A DNA stretch of 64,000 bases from Ailurus styani. Taxonomy: Eukaryota > Chordata > Mammalia > Carnivora > Ailuridae. Below are positions 49,430 to 61,206 of the stretch, in pieces. The notes under the pieces were generated by a model that saw only the letters and a list, made by a program, of their open reading frames with translations, searched no databases and was not told the origin of the DNA. Location: NCBI GenBank assembly GCA_002007465.1, contig LNAC01001880.1, forward strand, positions 1-64,000, in the 5' to 3' direction. Numbering within the stretch: position 1 is the stretch's first letter; each line of letters begins with the position of its first letter. Position numbers and translations under genes: made by a program.

Positions 49430-50585
49430 GAAGACCTATAGTCCCAACTGTCCTTTGCACATTTTCATCTGGATATCTGGCTACTCTATTTCAATGGAAC
49501 TCATTATCTTTCATTAAACAGATCCCCTCTTCAGACTTAACCTTTTCCAGTCAACACAGCATGCAATCTTGTTGCTCATGCTTTGTTTTCTCCCCCACAA
49601 TTCACAGGGAATACCAAGTCTTATAGATTATAATTATTTCCACTACCACCACACTCAACACAGGCCTGTGCTGCTTTATGTTCAGACACTTATAATATCT
49701 TCTTTTACTTGTCTCTCTTTTTTAATCTGTCCCATAACTTGTTAGATATTCAGGTCTCCTAAATACCACTTTCTATTTCTCACACTTGTTTTAAATCTCT
49801 GATGGCTCTCTATAATTTAAGCAGCAGTCTCTAAGACTTAGATTATCTACCCCATCCAGAAACATATTTTATGCACAGCTCCCAACATCTGCATATTTTG
49901 CAATTTATATGCATAAATTAATCTTTTTAATATTAATAAGCACATTTTAGTGTAAAATAGAACTTCTATTACTTTCTTCCTGAACCCCAAGAGATTGTTT
50001 TAGTATCTTACATCCTTCTTTTGAAATAACAGATATAGGGACACCTGGGTGGCTCAGTGGGTTAAAGCCTCTGCCTTCGGCTCAGGTCATGATCTCAGGG
50101 TCCTGAGATTGAGGCCCACATCAGGCTCCCTGCTCAGTGGGGAGCCTGCTTCCTCCTCTCTCTCTCTGCCTCTGCCTACTTGTGATCTCTCTCTGTCAAA
50201 TAAATAAATAAAATCTTAAAAAAAAATAACAGATATAGAATACAGAACCAAAATTCCTTAGCTTAACTGCAAGTTACCAACGGCCTAGCTCCTACTTACC
50301 AGCTCACTTGTTTGAAACCCTGCCCTCTTGTCTGTCGAACTGTTTTATAGCTTACTGTGGCCTCATTTTAACACCATCTTCCATGAAACTTTCCCCCTAT
50401 TGCTTCCCTATGCTAAAATTCTAAGAGCACTTACTCAACAGAACATTCGTTTAATTTATACTACCTTCTATTTACCTATCTACTGTACCCTTAACTAATA
50501 TCTGACCTTTCAAGTCAAAGACTGAAGTCTAGATTGCTTCGCATTTTTGATTCTAGACAAACATGAAATATTTATTTATTAATAC
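49430..50585 (+). mobile_element. Eroded LINE-2-like segment
   Basis: The 'tcatctggatatctggctac', 'ctttcattaaacagatccc', 'cagaaccaaaattccttagc' and 'gccctcttgtctgtcg' order is reminiscent of L2 in plus orientation. It is split by the SINE at 50039. The call rests on weak similarity. Confidence 0.45.
50039..50223 (+). mobile_element. Young Can-SINE (plus), mustelid-like subtype
   Basis: Subtype gttaaagcctctgccttcgg, CT-rich body, tail gtcaaataaataaataaaat. Flanked by a perfect 15-bp duplication, aaataacagatatag, at 50024-50038 and 50224-50238. Confidence 0.97.
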
Positions 50586-50818
50586 TTGCAAGATAAAAAA
50601 AATAGTAAAGAACGAGATCAGGATGCTGTGACAAGTTGCTTTAGAAGTCTTCTAAAACACAAAGTTATGAATTTGTTAAAATACATAATAAGGCAATCTA
50701 AAGACATTAGTTTGTACTAGACGGATCCACAGAAATTGTTGTATTTAACTGCTTTTGAAATACAAAAATATAATATCGTATGTATAATTTCTTAAATTCA
50801 TACATGTATTTAACTTAC

Positions 50819-50998
50819 AACAGCCTATATTCTGAAAGCTGCTGGGAGATGCCCCAGTGGGCTTTTGGATAGTAAAGAATACAATTGGTAGTGCAAAAGG
50901 ACGTGTCTTTCACTGTGTGTATATAATCTTTAACAACCAAAGGTTTTGATTCTGGATCTTATTCTGAGCCCAGCAGGCTGGAATGCAAACTTGGTAAT
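50819..50998 (-). other. Exon-like segment in MEF2A intron (speculative)
   Basis: On the minus strand this 180-bp block is preceded by TTTTTGTTTTTCAG and followed by GTAAGT. In phase 0, as dictated by the alpha2/alpha1 acceptors, the 23rd codon is TAA. It is not part of any MEF2A protein I know. It could be a non-productive (poison) exon or a chance pair of splice-like sites. Confidence 0.25.
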
Positions 50999-51190
50999 CT
51001 GAAAAACAAAAATCATACTTTGCTAGAGTAAGGAAAAATTCATACCATCTATAGAGAACTCAGCTTTTAAAAAAATTTATATTAGCACTAAGACAAAGGT
51101 CCCACAGCTTACCAACCCTTTTTTTCCACTGAGACAAAAGACAGTAAGATAACTGAAGCTTTTTTAAATTTGGAAATTATGCTCTGATTA

Positions 51191-51247
51191 TAAAAATAAT
51201 TTATGTTCTGGGTCCTGGATAAGGACCCAGAACATAAATTATTTTTA
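51191..51247. repeat. Perfect 25-bp inverted repeat, 7-nt loop
   Basis: The left arm 51191-51215 (begins taaaaataatttatg, ends ctgggtcc) is the exact reverse complement of the right arm 51223-51247. The loop is tggataa. There is no mismatch, so it is either young or maintained. Confidence 0.98.
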
Positions 51248-51427
51248 CATAAAGACCAACCATTGTGCCTTCACCAGAGTCGTCCAGCAAACCAGGTTTG
51301 GTGGCAGAGGTGACACACCATGCAAACCTTGAGATGGAGCTCCTGGTGTTAAGCCTTTAGAACACCAGGTATTCCTTCCTGACTTGGGTGCCACCTGACT
51401 ATATTCTGTCAATAAATTCTCCTTTAG

Positions 51428-51619
51428 GGGTATCTGACTGGCAGAGTCAGTTAAGCATCTGCCTTTGACTCAGGTCATGATCTCGAGGTTCTGAGATCGA
51501 GCCCCGCATCAGTCCCTGCTCAGCAGGGAGCCTGCTTCTCCCTCTCCCACTGCCCCTCTTCCCTGGTTGTGCTCTCTCCCTCTCTCTCTCACACAAATAA
51601 AATCTTTATTAAAAAAATG
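51428..51619 (+). mobile_element. Can-SINE (plus)
   Basis: Diverged head gggtatctgactggcagag, body with gagcctgcttctccctctc and tail acacaaataaaatcttt. Flanked by a 16-bp duplication with one mismatch at 51412-51427 and 51620-51635. Confidence 0.95.
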
Positions 51620-51635
51620 ATAAATTCTTCTTTAG

Positions 51636-53360
51636 CTTGAGTTACTTTAAATGGATTTCTAGTTCTTATAATCAAAGAACCTTGATGAAGAAAACTATCA
51701 TAATCCTTTAGGTCACATATTAGTGGTCTCTTACCTAAGTCATATAATTCCCAAAACAAGTCTGGCTAGTGCCCCCACTATTCTGAGTTCAGAAAGGATC
51801 CCAAACCTGGAAGTAAGATGCCCGAGGAGTATTTACTGTTTCTGGCCAAAGATAATTAATTCAAATAATGGTATATATACCAACACAGATCCTTAAAGTG
51901 CTGTATTGTTCTACATATAAAGCATCAGCAACCTTATCTCTAAAGTTCAAGGAAGCATATACAAAATTCTGGGTACGTAACACTGCTCAGCAGGTCCTGT
52001 ACTTCATTTTTTAGTCTATATGATTAAATCTGCTGGTAACAGTAGAGACAGAAAGGATAAGGAAATGGTGGAAAGGAGATAGGGAAAAGACACTCAAGGC
52101 AAAAACAATGCTGTTTAGACTTTATTCCCTAAGTATATCCAAGTTTTCTTTTATACAATAAACTTAAAAAAGCAAACATATTTCAAAATGGACTGTAAAT
52201 TAAAGGTGGTCAATTTTTAATAGTTTTTTTTTAGCTTACATGCTCTTATCAGCAAAAAAAATGAATTCAAAATTTTCGATATGCTTATTCTCCATGGAAA
52301 TTATATATACACATGTGTATATATAGATATAAACAAATACATATACATACAATCACACGTTACCATAATATTTTGTTTTCTAATAAAGAAATATAGTACT
52401 CATGATATTTTTCACTGTAAGTTTAAATATTTAAACTACACGAAGTCTGAAATAAGAACTGATAAAAATCCCAGGGGGCTGGCATTTTCTGGAATTTTGA
52501 GATATGCTACAAAGTTTTAGACTCAGGAGTCTATACTGCCTGATTATTTACCCAGGCCCACATCTGACAAGACTGTGTTTTTAACTACTGCCTACAAAGA
52601 ACTGAATTTTTTTTTTTTTTATTTACTTGACAGAGATCCAGATCACAAGTAGGCAGAGAGACAGGAGGAAGCAGGCTCCCCGCTGAGCAGGGAGTCCGAT
52701 GCGGGCCTCGATCCCAGGACCCTGAGATCATGACCTGAGCCGAAGGCAGAGGCTTTAACCCACTGAGCCACCCAGGCGCCCGAACTGAAATGTTCTTTAA
52801 TGTATGCTCAATTTTATAACTGTCAAATAGCATTCCAAACTAACAGAATCACAGTACTTAGAAACAAATTATGGAATTAAAAGTACTTAAAAGGTATATA
52901 TGCATGGTTTTTTAAATGCATAGGAGCTAATTAATCAATCTATAATATCACCACCCACCTTAAATCTCATTTCTGTCAAGCACCATAAATACTGGATGAA
53001 TGGAAAATCCTATCTAGCACAAGATATGACTACTTGTAAAATAAAGGAATAATATGTCTTCAGTTCCAAGGAACTTAAACTAAGTAGTTTTTTTTTAAAT
53101 AGGGAAAGTTCTCCTTTTCCTCATTTTAAATAATTGTTGCTAATTTTGAAAGATACTTCATATTCTTCCTAGATACTCTGAAAATGCATAAAAAATCTAA
53201 TTTTTTATAACTGTGAAAAATTCACAAAGAAAGGGCATCAAAACTTATTAAGTTCAACAATTATAAAATGAATACTAGTGATCTAACCAAATCAAAACAC
53301 AGACTAGAACCAGAACCTATATATCTCCCTCAATCACACAACTCTCCTCTCTCCCCTTTC
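51636..53360 (-). other. MEF2A intron around the 52.6-kb SINE
   Basis: AT-rich with short (TA)n patches near 52310-52350. Apart from the SINE nothing is recognised. Confidence 0.6.
52607..52781 (-). mobile_element. Young Can-SINE (minus), mustelid-like subtype
   Basis: The complement of gttaaagcctctgccttcgg is intact. Poly(T) at left, flanked by gaactgaa at 52599-52606 and 52782-52789. Confidence 0.95.
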
Positions 53361-53369
53361 CAGGAAATA

Positions 53370-55905
53370 CTCTCTTACCTCTGTGATGACAAAACTTTCT
53401 GGGTTTCCTTTATAGGTTTACCACATATATGCATATCTATATTATTTGGCTTACTTTTAAATATGTGAATGTAATATATACAATGTGTTATTTTGTCTTG
53501 CCTCTTTTACTATACATTATGTTTATCAGATTCATCCTTAGGGTTGCATACAGTTCTAGTTTGTTCATTTTCACTGAATATTGTAACTCACTATATAGGG
53601 GGAAAAAAACTTTATTCCTTCTATTGCAGAGAAATATTGGAGTTGCTTCAATCTTTTGGCCATTATTAAAATGAAAATGGTGCTATGAACATTTTGGCAG
53701 ACATAACCTACTCCATATCTGCACACACTTCTCTAGCGTATATTCTTGGGAATGGAACTGCTAAGTTCATAAAATACATGGATCTTATCGGTCTTATACT
53801 AGATAATGTCAAATCATTTTTTAGAGTGTGCAGTTGACCTTTGAACACAGGTTTAAACTGTGCAGACCTACCCAGATGCTTTTTCTTCCCAATAAATATA
53901 GTATAATACTGTAAATGTATTTTTTCTTCCTTAGGATTTTCTTAATAACATTTTCTCTTTTCCAGCTGACTTTACTGTCAGGATACAGTATATAATACAT
54001 ATAACACAAAATGTGTGTTAACTGTTTATGTTACTGGTAAAGCTTCTGGTCAGTAGCTAAGTTTTGGGGGAGTCAAAAATCAAACATGGATTTTCAACTG
54101 TACAGGGTGCTGTCTTCCCAAATGCAGAGCTGTTCAAGGGTCAACTGTAATTGTATCAAAGTACATTTCTACCCGCAACGATGAGTTGATTTGCATTCCC
54201 CTGATTACTAAGGAAATGAAGCACATTTCATAACTATTGGTTATCTGAATTTTCTTCTAAGTGCCTGGTCAACTACTTCCCAAATTTTCTATTGAGTTGT
54301 TCGTATTTCCTTATTTATTGTCATTTTTAAAATTTGAAATCAACATAAGCCCTTTGCTAATTATATGCATTATAAAAGTATTTTTTCATTCTGTGGCTTT
54401 TTAAAAAAAACACTTGCCTTCAGATAAAAACAGGTTCTTAATTTTAATAAAGTCAAATTTACCAATTTTTTCCTTTATAGCTTTTATGTCTTCTTTAAGA
54501 AATCCTTCCCTACCTCAAAATCATGAAGATAGTCTCCTATGTTATCTTCTAAAAAGCTTTCAATTTTCCCTTTTGCATTTAAGTCTATAATTTTCCTGGA
54601 GATAGATTTTATGCAAGATATGAGGTAGGTTCCCTTAATATTTGCTATATATCCAATTGTCCCAGCACTATTAAAGAGTTTGTTCTTTCCCCTATGATTA
54701 TAGATACCTCCATTTATATGCATGGTTCTGTTTCTGAGCTATTACTTCACTGCTATCTTTGGAAACTGGTATTCATGCATTGTTATAGTATCTTTATTAC
54801 TACAGCTTTAAAATTGGTCACATTATATTTTAGACCAAACCCTCTCACACTGTTATTCTTCAGGATGTCTTCTTTTCCCGCTCAATTTTCCTTTATTTCA
54901 GAATCAGTTATTGAATTCTTAACAACAACAACAAATCCTTGGGATTTTAACTGTCATTTCTTTGACTCTGTAAAGATTATTTTTTTGTGTGTGGCACAGA
55001 TATATAAGTATTGAGAGTTCCATTCCACAATGATGGGATAACTTTGTTAAATCAACCCTGAATTCCTGAGAGCAATCCAACTTAGTCATGATATACTGTC
55101 CCTTTTATATGCTGCTGGATTTAATTTCTGCATTAGTTGGTATAAGTAATATGAGATGCTTTAACAAACAAAAACTTCAGTGGTCTAACACAATGAAGTT
55201 TCCTTTTCATACAATGCCACATGAGGATGTTTCTCATCTCAGAGAGACTTGCATGAGATTATTCAGAGCCCAGATTCATTTACCTCGTGCTTCCACACAC
55301 AAGACCTCAAGAGTTCCCATCTGGATTCTCTGCACCTGGCTAGCAAACAGGGAAGAGAGAGTATGAAGATCATGTGGGAGGTATTTGACAGAATACCTGG
55401 AAGCAGCATGTGTCACTTCCACTCAAATTCCATTGGCCAAATTCAGTCACATGGCCATTCCCAAAGGGAGGCTGACAGAATCTGCATGCCCAAGCAATAC
55501 AGAAAATGGATCAAAGTGAAAATAAATAAATGTCTCCACTAAAAAAGATGTGAACTCAAAGAAGTGGACTAATATTTTGTTTAGGAGTTTTGCATTTATG
55601 TTCAGCGAGACTGACTTCTGATTTTTCTTCTTAGAACTCTCCTTGATGGTTTTGCTATCAAGGTTGGGCTAGCTCATATAATGGAGAAAAGAGTGTTTTT
55701 TCTTTTTCTATTCTCTGAAAGAGTTTAGAAATATTGGCATTATTTCTTCCTTTAAAAATGTGTTAGTCCTTGCTTATGAAGCCATCTGGATTTGGAGTTC
55801 TTCTGTGTAAACTTGACAGTAAGACTATTCAGGTTGTCTACAGTTTCATGATTCCATTTTGTTAAGTTGTATTTTTCTGAAAATTTGTCCACTGAGTCAA
55901 AACAT
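53370..55905 (-). mobile_element. Antisense LINE-1 with nested insertions
   Basis: 53370-53820 and 54150-55125 follow the antisense L1 3' UTR/ORF2 side ('ttcattttcactgaatattg', 'aaatgaaaatggtgctatgaac', 'gaatggaactgctaag', 'taagccctttgctaattata'). 55570-55905 continues it ('ctaatattttgtttaggag', 'gaagccatctggatttgg'). Inserted are a Tigger-like element and an unassigned repeat at about 55125-55570 ('cattccattggccaaattcag'). Frames are broken throughout. Confidence 0.7.
53831..54147. mobile_element. Tigger-like non-autonomous DNA transposon
   Basis: Terminal inverted repeats cagttgacctttgaaca (53831-53847) and tgttcaagggtcaactg (54131-54147) match in 16 of 17 positions. The internal part, with taatactgtaaatgtatttt and gttttgggggagtcaaaaat, is typical of pogo/Tigger-derived short elements. 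TA follows the right end. The exact family name is uncertain. Confidence 0.8.
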
Positions 55906-55999
55906 TTGAGGCACAACAGGATCCTGAGATTTTATGTGCACAGAAAAGTATATTAAGATAGCTGATGAAATAAAAATTAAATGGTACCTTTGTACCCTA

Positions 56000-56165
56000 G
56001 TTCACCTCCTACATTTACAGAGGAGAATATGAAACTTAGGAGAGACCCAAGTACTCCCCCTTCAACCCTACCACATCACACAGCTATTAAGTGGTAGAAC
56101 TAGGACTAGAATCTAAATCTTCTGATGTCCAGTTCAGTGCTCGTTCCTCTACCCTATACTAGTTC
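56000..56165 (-). mobile_element. MIR fragment, antisense
   Basis: 'acagaggagaatatgaaact', 'acacagctattaagtggtag' and 'tcagtgctcgttcctctacc' follow the reversed MIR consensus. Confidence 0.7.
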
Positions 56166-56259
56166 AGCTGGTTCAACAGACTGCATTAATCAATCAATAA
56201 ATGAAAGGGAGAATTCAGAGAGGCTTGTAATCAGGAATCACTTCAACCTTGGCAAGATA

Positions 56260-56480
56260 GCACATTTCTTTTGCACACAGTTGTAGGCATTGCCTTCAGG
56301 CTCCTTCTCCAGTTCCTCCATAATCTTATTCCTATCTTCCTCAGTAGGAAGTGCGTGGTGTTCAAGATATGGCTTCTTTGAATTTTAAAGCATTACCAAT
56401 TCTATGATACTCCTAAGTTTGATTGCAAAGATCCGAGCAAATGTCAAAGATACTTCTCCCCTCAACCCAGAGTAAAACCA
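56260..56480 (-). pseudogene. Unidentified coding-like remnant
   Basis: On the minus strand the frame reads KKPYLEHHALPTEEDRNKIM then EELEKEPEGNAYNC and stops at 56263-56268. An in-frame stop precedes it, and a possible continuation in a shifted frame starts FARIFAIKLRSIIELVML. The composition is protein-like (charged helix) but I do not recognise the family. It is probably an old retrocopy; chance is possible. Confidence 0.3.
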
Positions 56481-56957
56481 ACAGTCTGAGGGGGCCCTTA
56501 AACTCACAGAAACCAGATACTGGGCAACCCAGTAGCCTCAGCTTGTCAACAGGGATAATGTAATTCTGTTGTAAATATTCGCACATAAATATTTTTATAA
56601 ACTTGGTTCTTGGTGCACTGTGAAGTCAGGAAAGTGTATCTTCAAAAGTCTTGGCTGTTGGTTTTCACCATCCCGTCTTTGTGTATGGTTTTTTTTAACT
56701 GTACAAATGACTTAATTTGCCTTTTTTTTCCAACAAAACTTATTGAGAACATTTACTAGGTTCTAATGTTCACTGATGAAATAGACATGGGCCACTATCC
56801 ACATGAAGCTTGTGAAGATCATTTGATCTTCCCATGAAGGCTGCTTTCTTACTATGACAGTTGACTTGGCTTTTGGACCCCCTTCTTCAAAAGCCTGAGG
56901 TGGTTTAGCTGCAAAACTGGTACACAGTTTTTTGCTTTTTTTTTTTTTTTAAAAAAA

Positions 56958-57640
56958 GAATGAGCCAATTTATTAACCCAGCATTTGTTCTAATTCTTCT
57001 GGGTGGCAGCTGATACTTGTCTGGTGATTCTTTCCAGATATCTTTGTCCCTGAGGTGTCAGTGTGCAGCCTCCATCCTAGTCCTTTTTCATTGTTTTCAG
57101 CCCCTAAGCTTTGGAGGACCTGTGGGCCAGGCTCCTGGAGCCTCTGCTAAAGTGGCTGGGCATGACCCCATTTCTCTGGTGTCCCCCGTAGATCTTGGTT
57201 ATGGAGCTGACCCCAGCACCGCCCTGGAGATACAGGTGCCATGCTGTGGAAGCAGCCCAAGTGTAGAACCAGTTCTCATCAGGGACACCTGGGAAGCTCG
57301 GTCGGTTAAGCTTCTGCCTTTGGCTCGGGTCATGATCCCTGGGTCCTGCATCGGGGTCCTTGCTCAGCAGGGAATCTGCTCTTCCCTCTGCCTGCTGCTC
57401 CCCCTGCTCGTGCTCTGACAAATAAATAAAATCTTAAAAGAACAAAAAAAAAGAACCAGTTCTCATCACAGGGAGCAAGCAAGCTCTTTATGCTATAATG
57501 TCCACCTATTTAGGGACTTTCAGCTCCCCAGACTTTTTCAGGAAGACTGCCAGAGCTCTGATGAACTCCTGTTAGTTCACATCTTCTATAGTAACTCCAG
57601 CCATAGTGTGGCCTCCGTGTTGCCAGCCAGAAGAAAGGAA
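56958..57640 (-). pseudogene. RPS19: RPS19 processed pseudogene, interrupted by a SINE
   Basis: The minus strand carries an intronless copy of ribosomal protein S19 mRNA. It has a 5' UTR piece with ctggctggcaacacggagg, ATG at 57602-57604 and MAGVTIEDVN followed by a stop where Gln is expected. The recognisable stretches [26 protein letters not shown] and [20 protein letters not shown] follow. The 3' UTR is the typical gctgggttaataaattgg, and an A-tail appears as poly(T) at 56937-56950. Early stops and frame changes make it non-functional. A Can-SINE (57282-57451) sits in the middle of the coding part. The functional RPS19 gene lies elsewhere. Confidence 0.93.
57282..57451 (+). mobile_element. 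Can-SINE (plus) inside the RPS19 pseudogene
   Basis: Head gggacacctgggaagctcgg, CT-rich body, tail acaaataaataaaatctt. Flanked by a perfect 17-bp duplication, agaaccagttctcatca, at 57265-57281 and 57452-57468. Confidence 0.96.
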
Positions 57641-57689
57641 GCAATGGGGTTTCCCGGTCGCGTAAGTCAGGCGTCCTGCCTTCATTCTT

Positions 57690-59090
57690 GAAGACATTTT
57701 CTCTGGGTATAGAATTCTAAGTTGGATTACAAATTCCATCGTCTCAACACATTCAGGATATCATTTTATTGACTACAGATTTTCATTTGCTGCTATTTAG
57801 AGTCAGTACTCCTTTGAAGATAATGTGCTATTTTTCTCTGTCTTTGTTTTCTATAGTTTCACTCTATATAGTCTTTTTTTTTTTCCTTTTATTCTGCATG
57901 GAATTTGTTGAGTTCCTTAAATCAATCCTGGAAAACTGTCATTACCTCTTCAAATACTGCATCTGCCCCATTCATATTCATCCTCTCTTCCCCTCCTTCT
58001 AGAATGCCAAGAAAAATTTAGGCTAGAATTTCCAACCAATCTTCCTTTTCCTCAACATCTTGTATTTTCTACCTTTTTATCACTTTTTGCTGAGCCTCCA
58101 GATAACTTCTTTCAGTTCACAAAATCTTCAGCTATGTCAAATATACTTCCAATGTATCTACTAAGTTCTTTATTTTGGTTATTGTGTTTTTTTCATTGCT
58201 CTAAGTATTTCATTCAATTCCACTATATTCCTTCTTTTCTATCTTCCTGTTTCTTGAAGATATTTTCAAGCTTGTTTATGAAAACAGAGTGAAGTTGTTT
58301 ATAATCTATGTATAATAATGAGTATCTGAAATATTTAGATGTCAGTTTCTGCTATTTCTCCTGCATTTTGCTTATGGTGCCTTATTTTCTTTTATGGTTA
58401 GTCATCTTTGCATGATGGATGCTCTATGGTTTTGAAAGGTTATTTGTGCTCCCAAAGGGAATGCGTGAAGTAACCGCTTGATCTACAGCCGACCCTTGAA
58501 AGGTTATTTGAAAGAGATTTTTGATGCCTTGAATAAGGTGCCTTTCTTCAAAAAGTGTATCAATTTGCTTCTTCCAGATACCTGAGGCAAAAGTTTTCCT
58601 GGACTTCCTGTGTTAAATGATTTTGAACAATGAGTGATTCCACACAACGCTGGTACTTGTTTTACAACCTCTCAGACAGGTTCTCTTTCTCACTTTTCTT
58701 ATTCTCCTCTTTCCCCCATCTGTTCAATACAATAGATCTCTCCTTGCAATCTTTTCAAGTAGGGAAGTCTGTGGATTTTTTCCTCTTCCTGAGGTCCCAA
58801 TTTGATATGGGAGGCAATCTATTAGACTTGGAAACCTAGAAGTAATGAGTTACTCTTTGCCTCTGGATCCACGAAAACCTGAAGCTCAGTTTTCAACTGT
58901 TTTATCCTGGCAGGCAAATGACTCAGGGTAGCCAGAACTTTAAATACTTCTTTACCTTTTAGGTTCTTACCTTTTCTTAGATTTTGGTCTGGCATGTTCC
59001 TTAACAGCTCTTTGATGCTATAAAGAAGTTTTTGTACAATTTATCTAGTATTTTTAGTTGTCTTCAGCTGAAGGGTTGGTCCAGATAACC
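57690..59090 (-). mobile_element. Antisense LINE-1 5'-side fragment
   Basis: 'ctctgggtatagaattctaa', 'tcattacctcttcaaatac' and 'gtcttcagctgaagggttgg' match the antisense 5' half of old L1 elements. The last motif also occurs near 37195. No intact frame. Confidence 0.55.
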
Positions 59091-59129
59091 TGATCCAACA
59101 TTACAGAAATAAAAAAAAAATCAATGTTT

Positions 59130-59783
59130 TAGGAAAAAATTAACCAAATATTTTCTAATGACATCCACAAAGTTTTTTGATGATGTTTTGGCTTTTTCTT
59201 TAAATATGGAAGAGTCCCACATTTTCCACAGAATTCCACTGTCAAGTTCCTCAAAAAGTTCAACATAGAGCTATCATACGACCTGGCAAATTGTACTCTT
59301 ACGTAGATACCTAAGGAAAATGAAAACATGTCCACACAAAAACTTGTACACAATTTTCATAGCCACATTTTTGTAGCAATCAAAAAGTAGAAATAACCCA
59401 ATGTCCATCAAGTGATGACTGGATAAACAAAATATGGTGTATTCATACAATGGAACATCATTTAGCCATGGAATGATGTACTGATACTACAATATGGATG
59501 GACCTTGAAAGTATTATGCTAAATGGAAGAAGCCAGACACAAAAGAGAATATTTATAGGAAATATCCAGGATAGGCAAATTCATAGACACACAAAAAATG
59601 TTAGTGTTTGCCACAATGAGGAGGTAAGGGGAACTGGGAAATGACTGCCAATGGTTGATGAAATGTTCTGCAATGAGACAGTGTTCACAGTTGCACAAAC
59701 TTTTAAATATATTAAAAACTGTATAATTTCAAATGAGGAATTTTATGGCCTGTAAATTATATCTCAATAAAAAGAACAGAAAA
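59130..59783 (+). mobile_element. LINE-1 3' end, plus strand
   Basis: Reads in sense: 'agctatcatacgacctggc', 'cccaatgtccatcaagtgat', 'ggataaacaaaatatggtg', 'gaagccagacacaaaag' and the end taaattatatctcaataaaaag. It is a 5'-truncated L1 copy. Confidence 0.85.
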
Positions 59784-59809
59784 AAAGTTATTCTCAAGAA
59801 TGTCTACAA

Positions 59810-60019
59810 GGGCGCCTGGGTGGCTCAGTGGGTTAAAGCCGCTGCCTTCGGCTCAGGTCATGATCCCAGGGTCCTGGGATTGAGGCCCACATCGGGCTTC
59901 CTGCTCAGCGGGAGCCTGCTTTCTCCTCTCTCTCTCTCTCTCTGCCTGCCTCTGCCTACTTGTAATCTTGTAATCTCTCTCTCTGTGTCAAATGAATAAA
60001 TAAAATCTTTAAAAAAAAA
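59810..60019 (+). mobile_element. Young Can-SINE (plus), mustelid-like subtype
   Basis: Subtype gttaaagccgctgccttcgg, long CT body and A tail. Flanked by a perfect 11-bp duplication, aatgtctacaa, at 59799-59809 and 60020-60030. Confidence 0.97.
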
Positions 60020-60030
60020 AATGTCTACAA

Positions 60031-61191
60031 TACCCATCGCAGCAGCCACTAGCTACACTATGGTGCCTCGCTGAACATTCAATCATTCAATTTCACATGA
60101 CAGTGAAGGATATTGGGAGCGAGGATTTATAAAGATACCAGGTAGTATGAAAGCACTCTATGCCGGTTGGAGAAAACACTGGAAATCTTTACCATGATTA
60201 AGAATAATCACACTGGAATTCATACCTATTGAGTCCTATATCCAGATGTATTAAAATTAGCAGTGAACAGAACTACATGAAACAAAAGCCAATGTAATCT
60301 ATGAAAACAACTTTCTTTTGTAACTTAAAAGAAACCAGCATAATAATACAATTCTCCCTCTGGAATAATATTCTTTTATATAGCAGCCACTTATTCAGAT
60401 GAATATTAGCTGATAAATGCGCTTTAAAAAAAAACCAAAAACACCTTCTATGATTACACAATACAGTCTGCTCTACTATAATGTGTTTTGGAATGTAAAT
60501 TAGGTGCTATGAAACTGGTAAATAGGGAATGGTGTCAGTATAATAAAGAATCACTCTGGTTCAGTGGGGGTTTTACCTAGGCAAGGGGAGCCAGAAGAGT
60601 GGCTTTAGCAGGAAAGGAGAAAGACCTCCTGAGAGCAGGAGCATTTAAAAAAAAAGAAAGAAAAAAGGAAACTGAAAATGAGGGCTTCAGAGGAGTATTT
60701 CCAGCCTTGTTGAAGGTTGTAATATTTCCCATGCTCACTTTAAGGGCAACCTCCCTCCTTCCATTGCTTATTGCTACGCTACCATCTACACTGTCCTAAG
60801 ACCCACTATCTCCATTCTAATTAAATGTTGCCAACACTTCTACTCAAATAATTAATTCTGGCATTTAAAACACCCACTGTGGTAGCCCCTAACTACACAC
60901 TAAGTTGCCTTGCTGAGCAGTTCAAACTCTCTTTTCAATTACTAATTATTTTTTAGTTTGTGTTGCTCAGAACACACTGTTGCACAGGTTTTGGAGTTTA
61001 TGAGATTTTTCAAGAATGCATAAACTGCATTACAGCAGAATCACCTGTATGTTTTTCTTTTTAAATCTGTTTACTTTTCTGAAGGTTGGAAATAATATAT
61101 ACTGGGACTCAATGTGGAAGATCGGGCAATACAGCAATAAAGGCACTATTTCCAGTATTACAGAGTGAAGAGGAATCACGTCCCTTCATTC
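60031..61191 (-). other. MEF2A intron, no recognised element
   Basis: Includes an A-rich tract at 60645-60670. No gene or named repeat is seen. Confidence 0.6.
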
Positions 61192-61206
61192 TTGAACTTT
61201 ATTTCC

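Noticed and set aside
59733..59999. Open frames ending in SINE-encoded peptides (also at 39550, 61086 and 52585)
   Set aside because: The frames are carried by Can-SINE sequence and recur at each copy; they are not genes.
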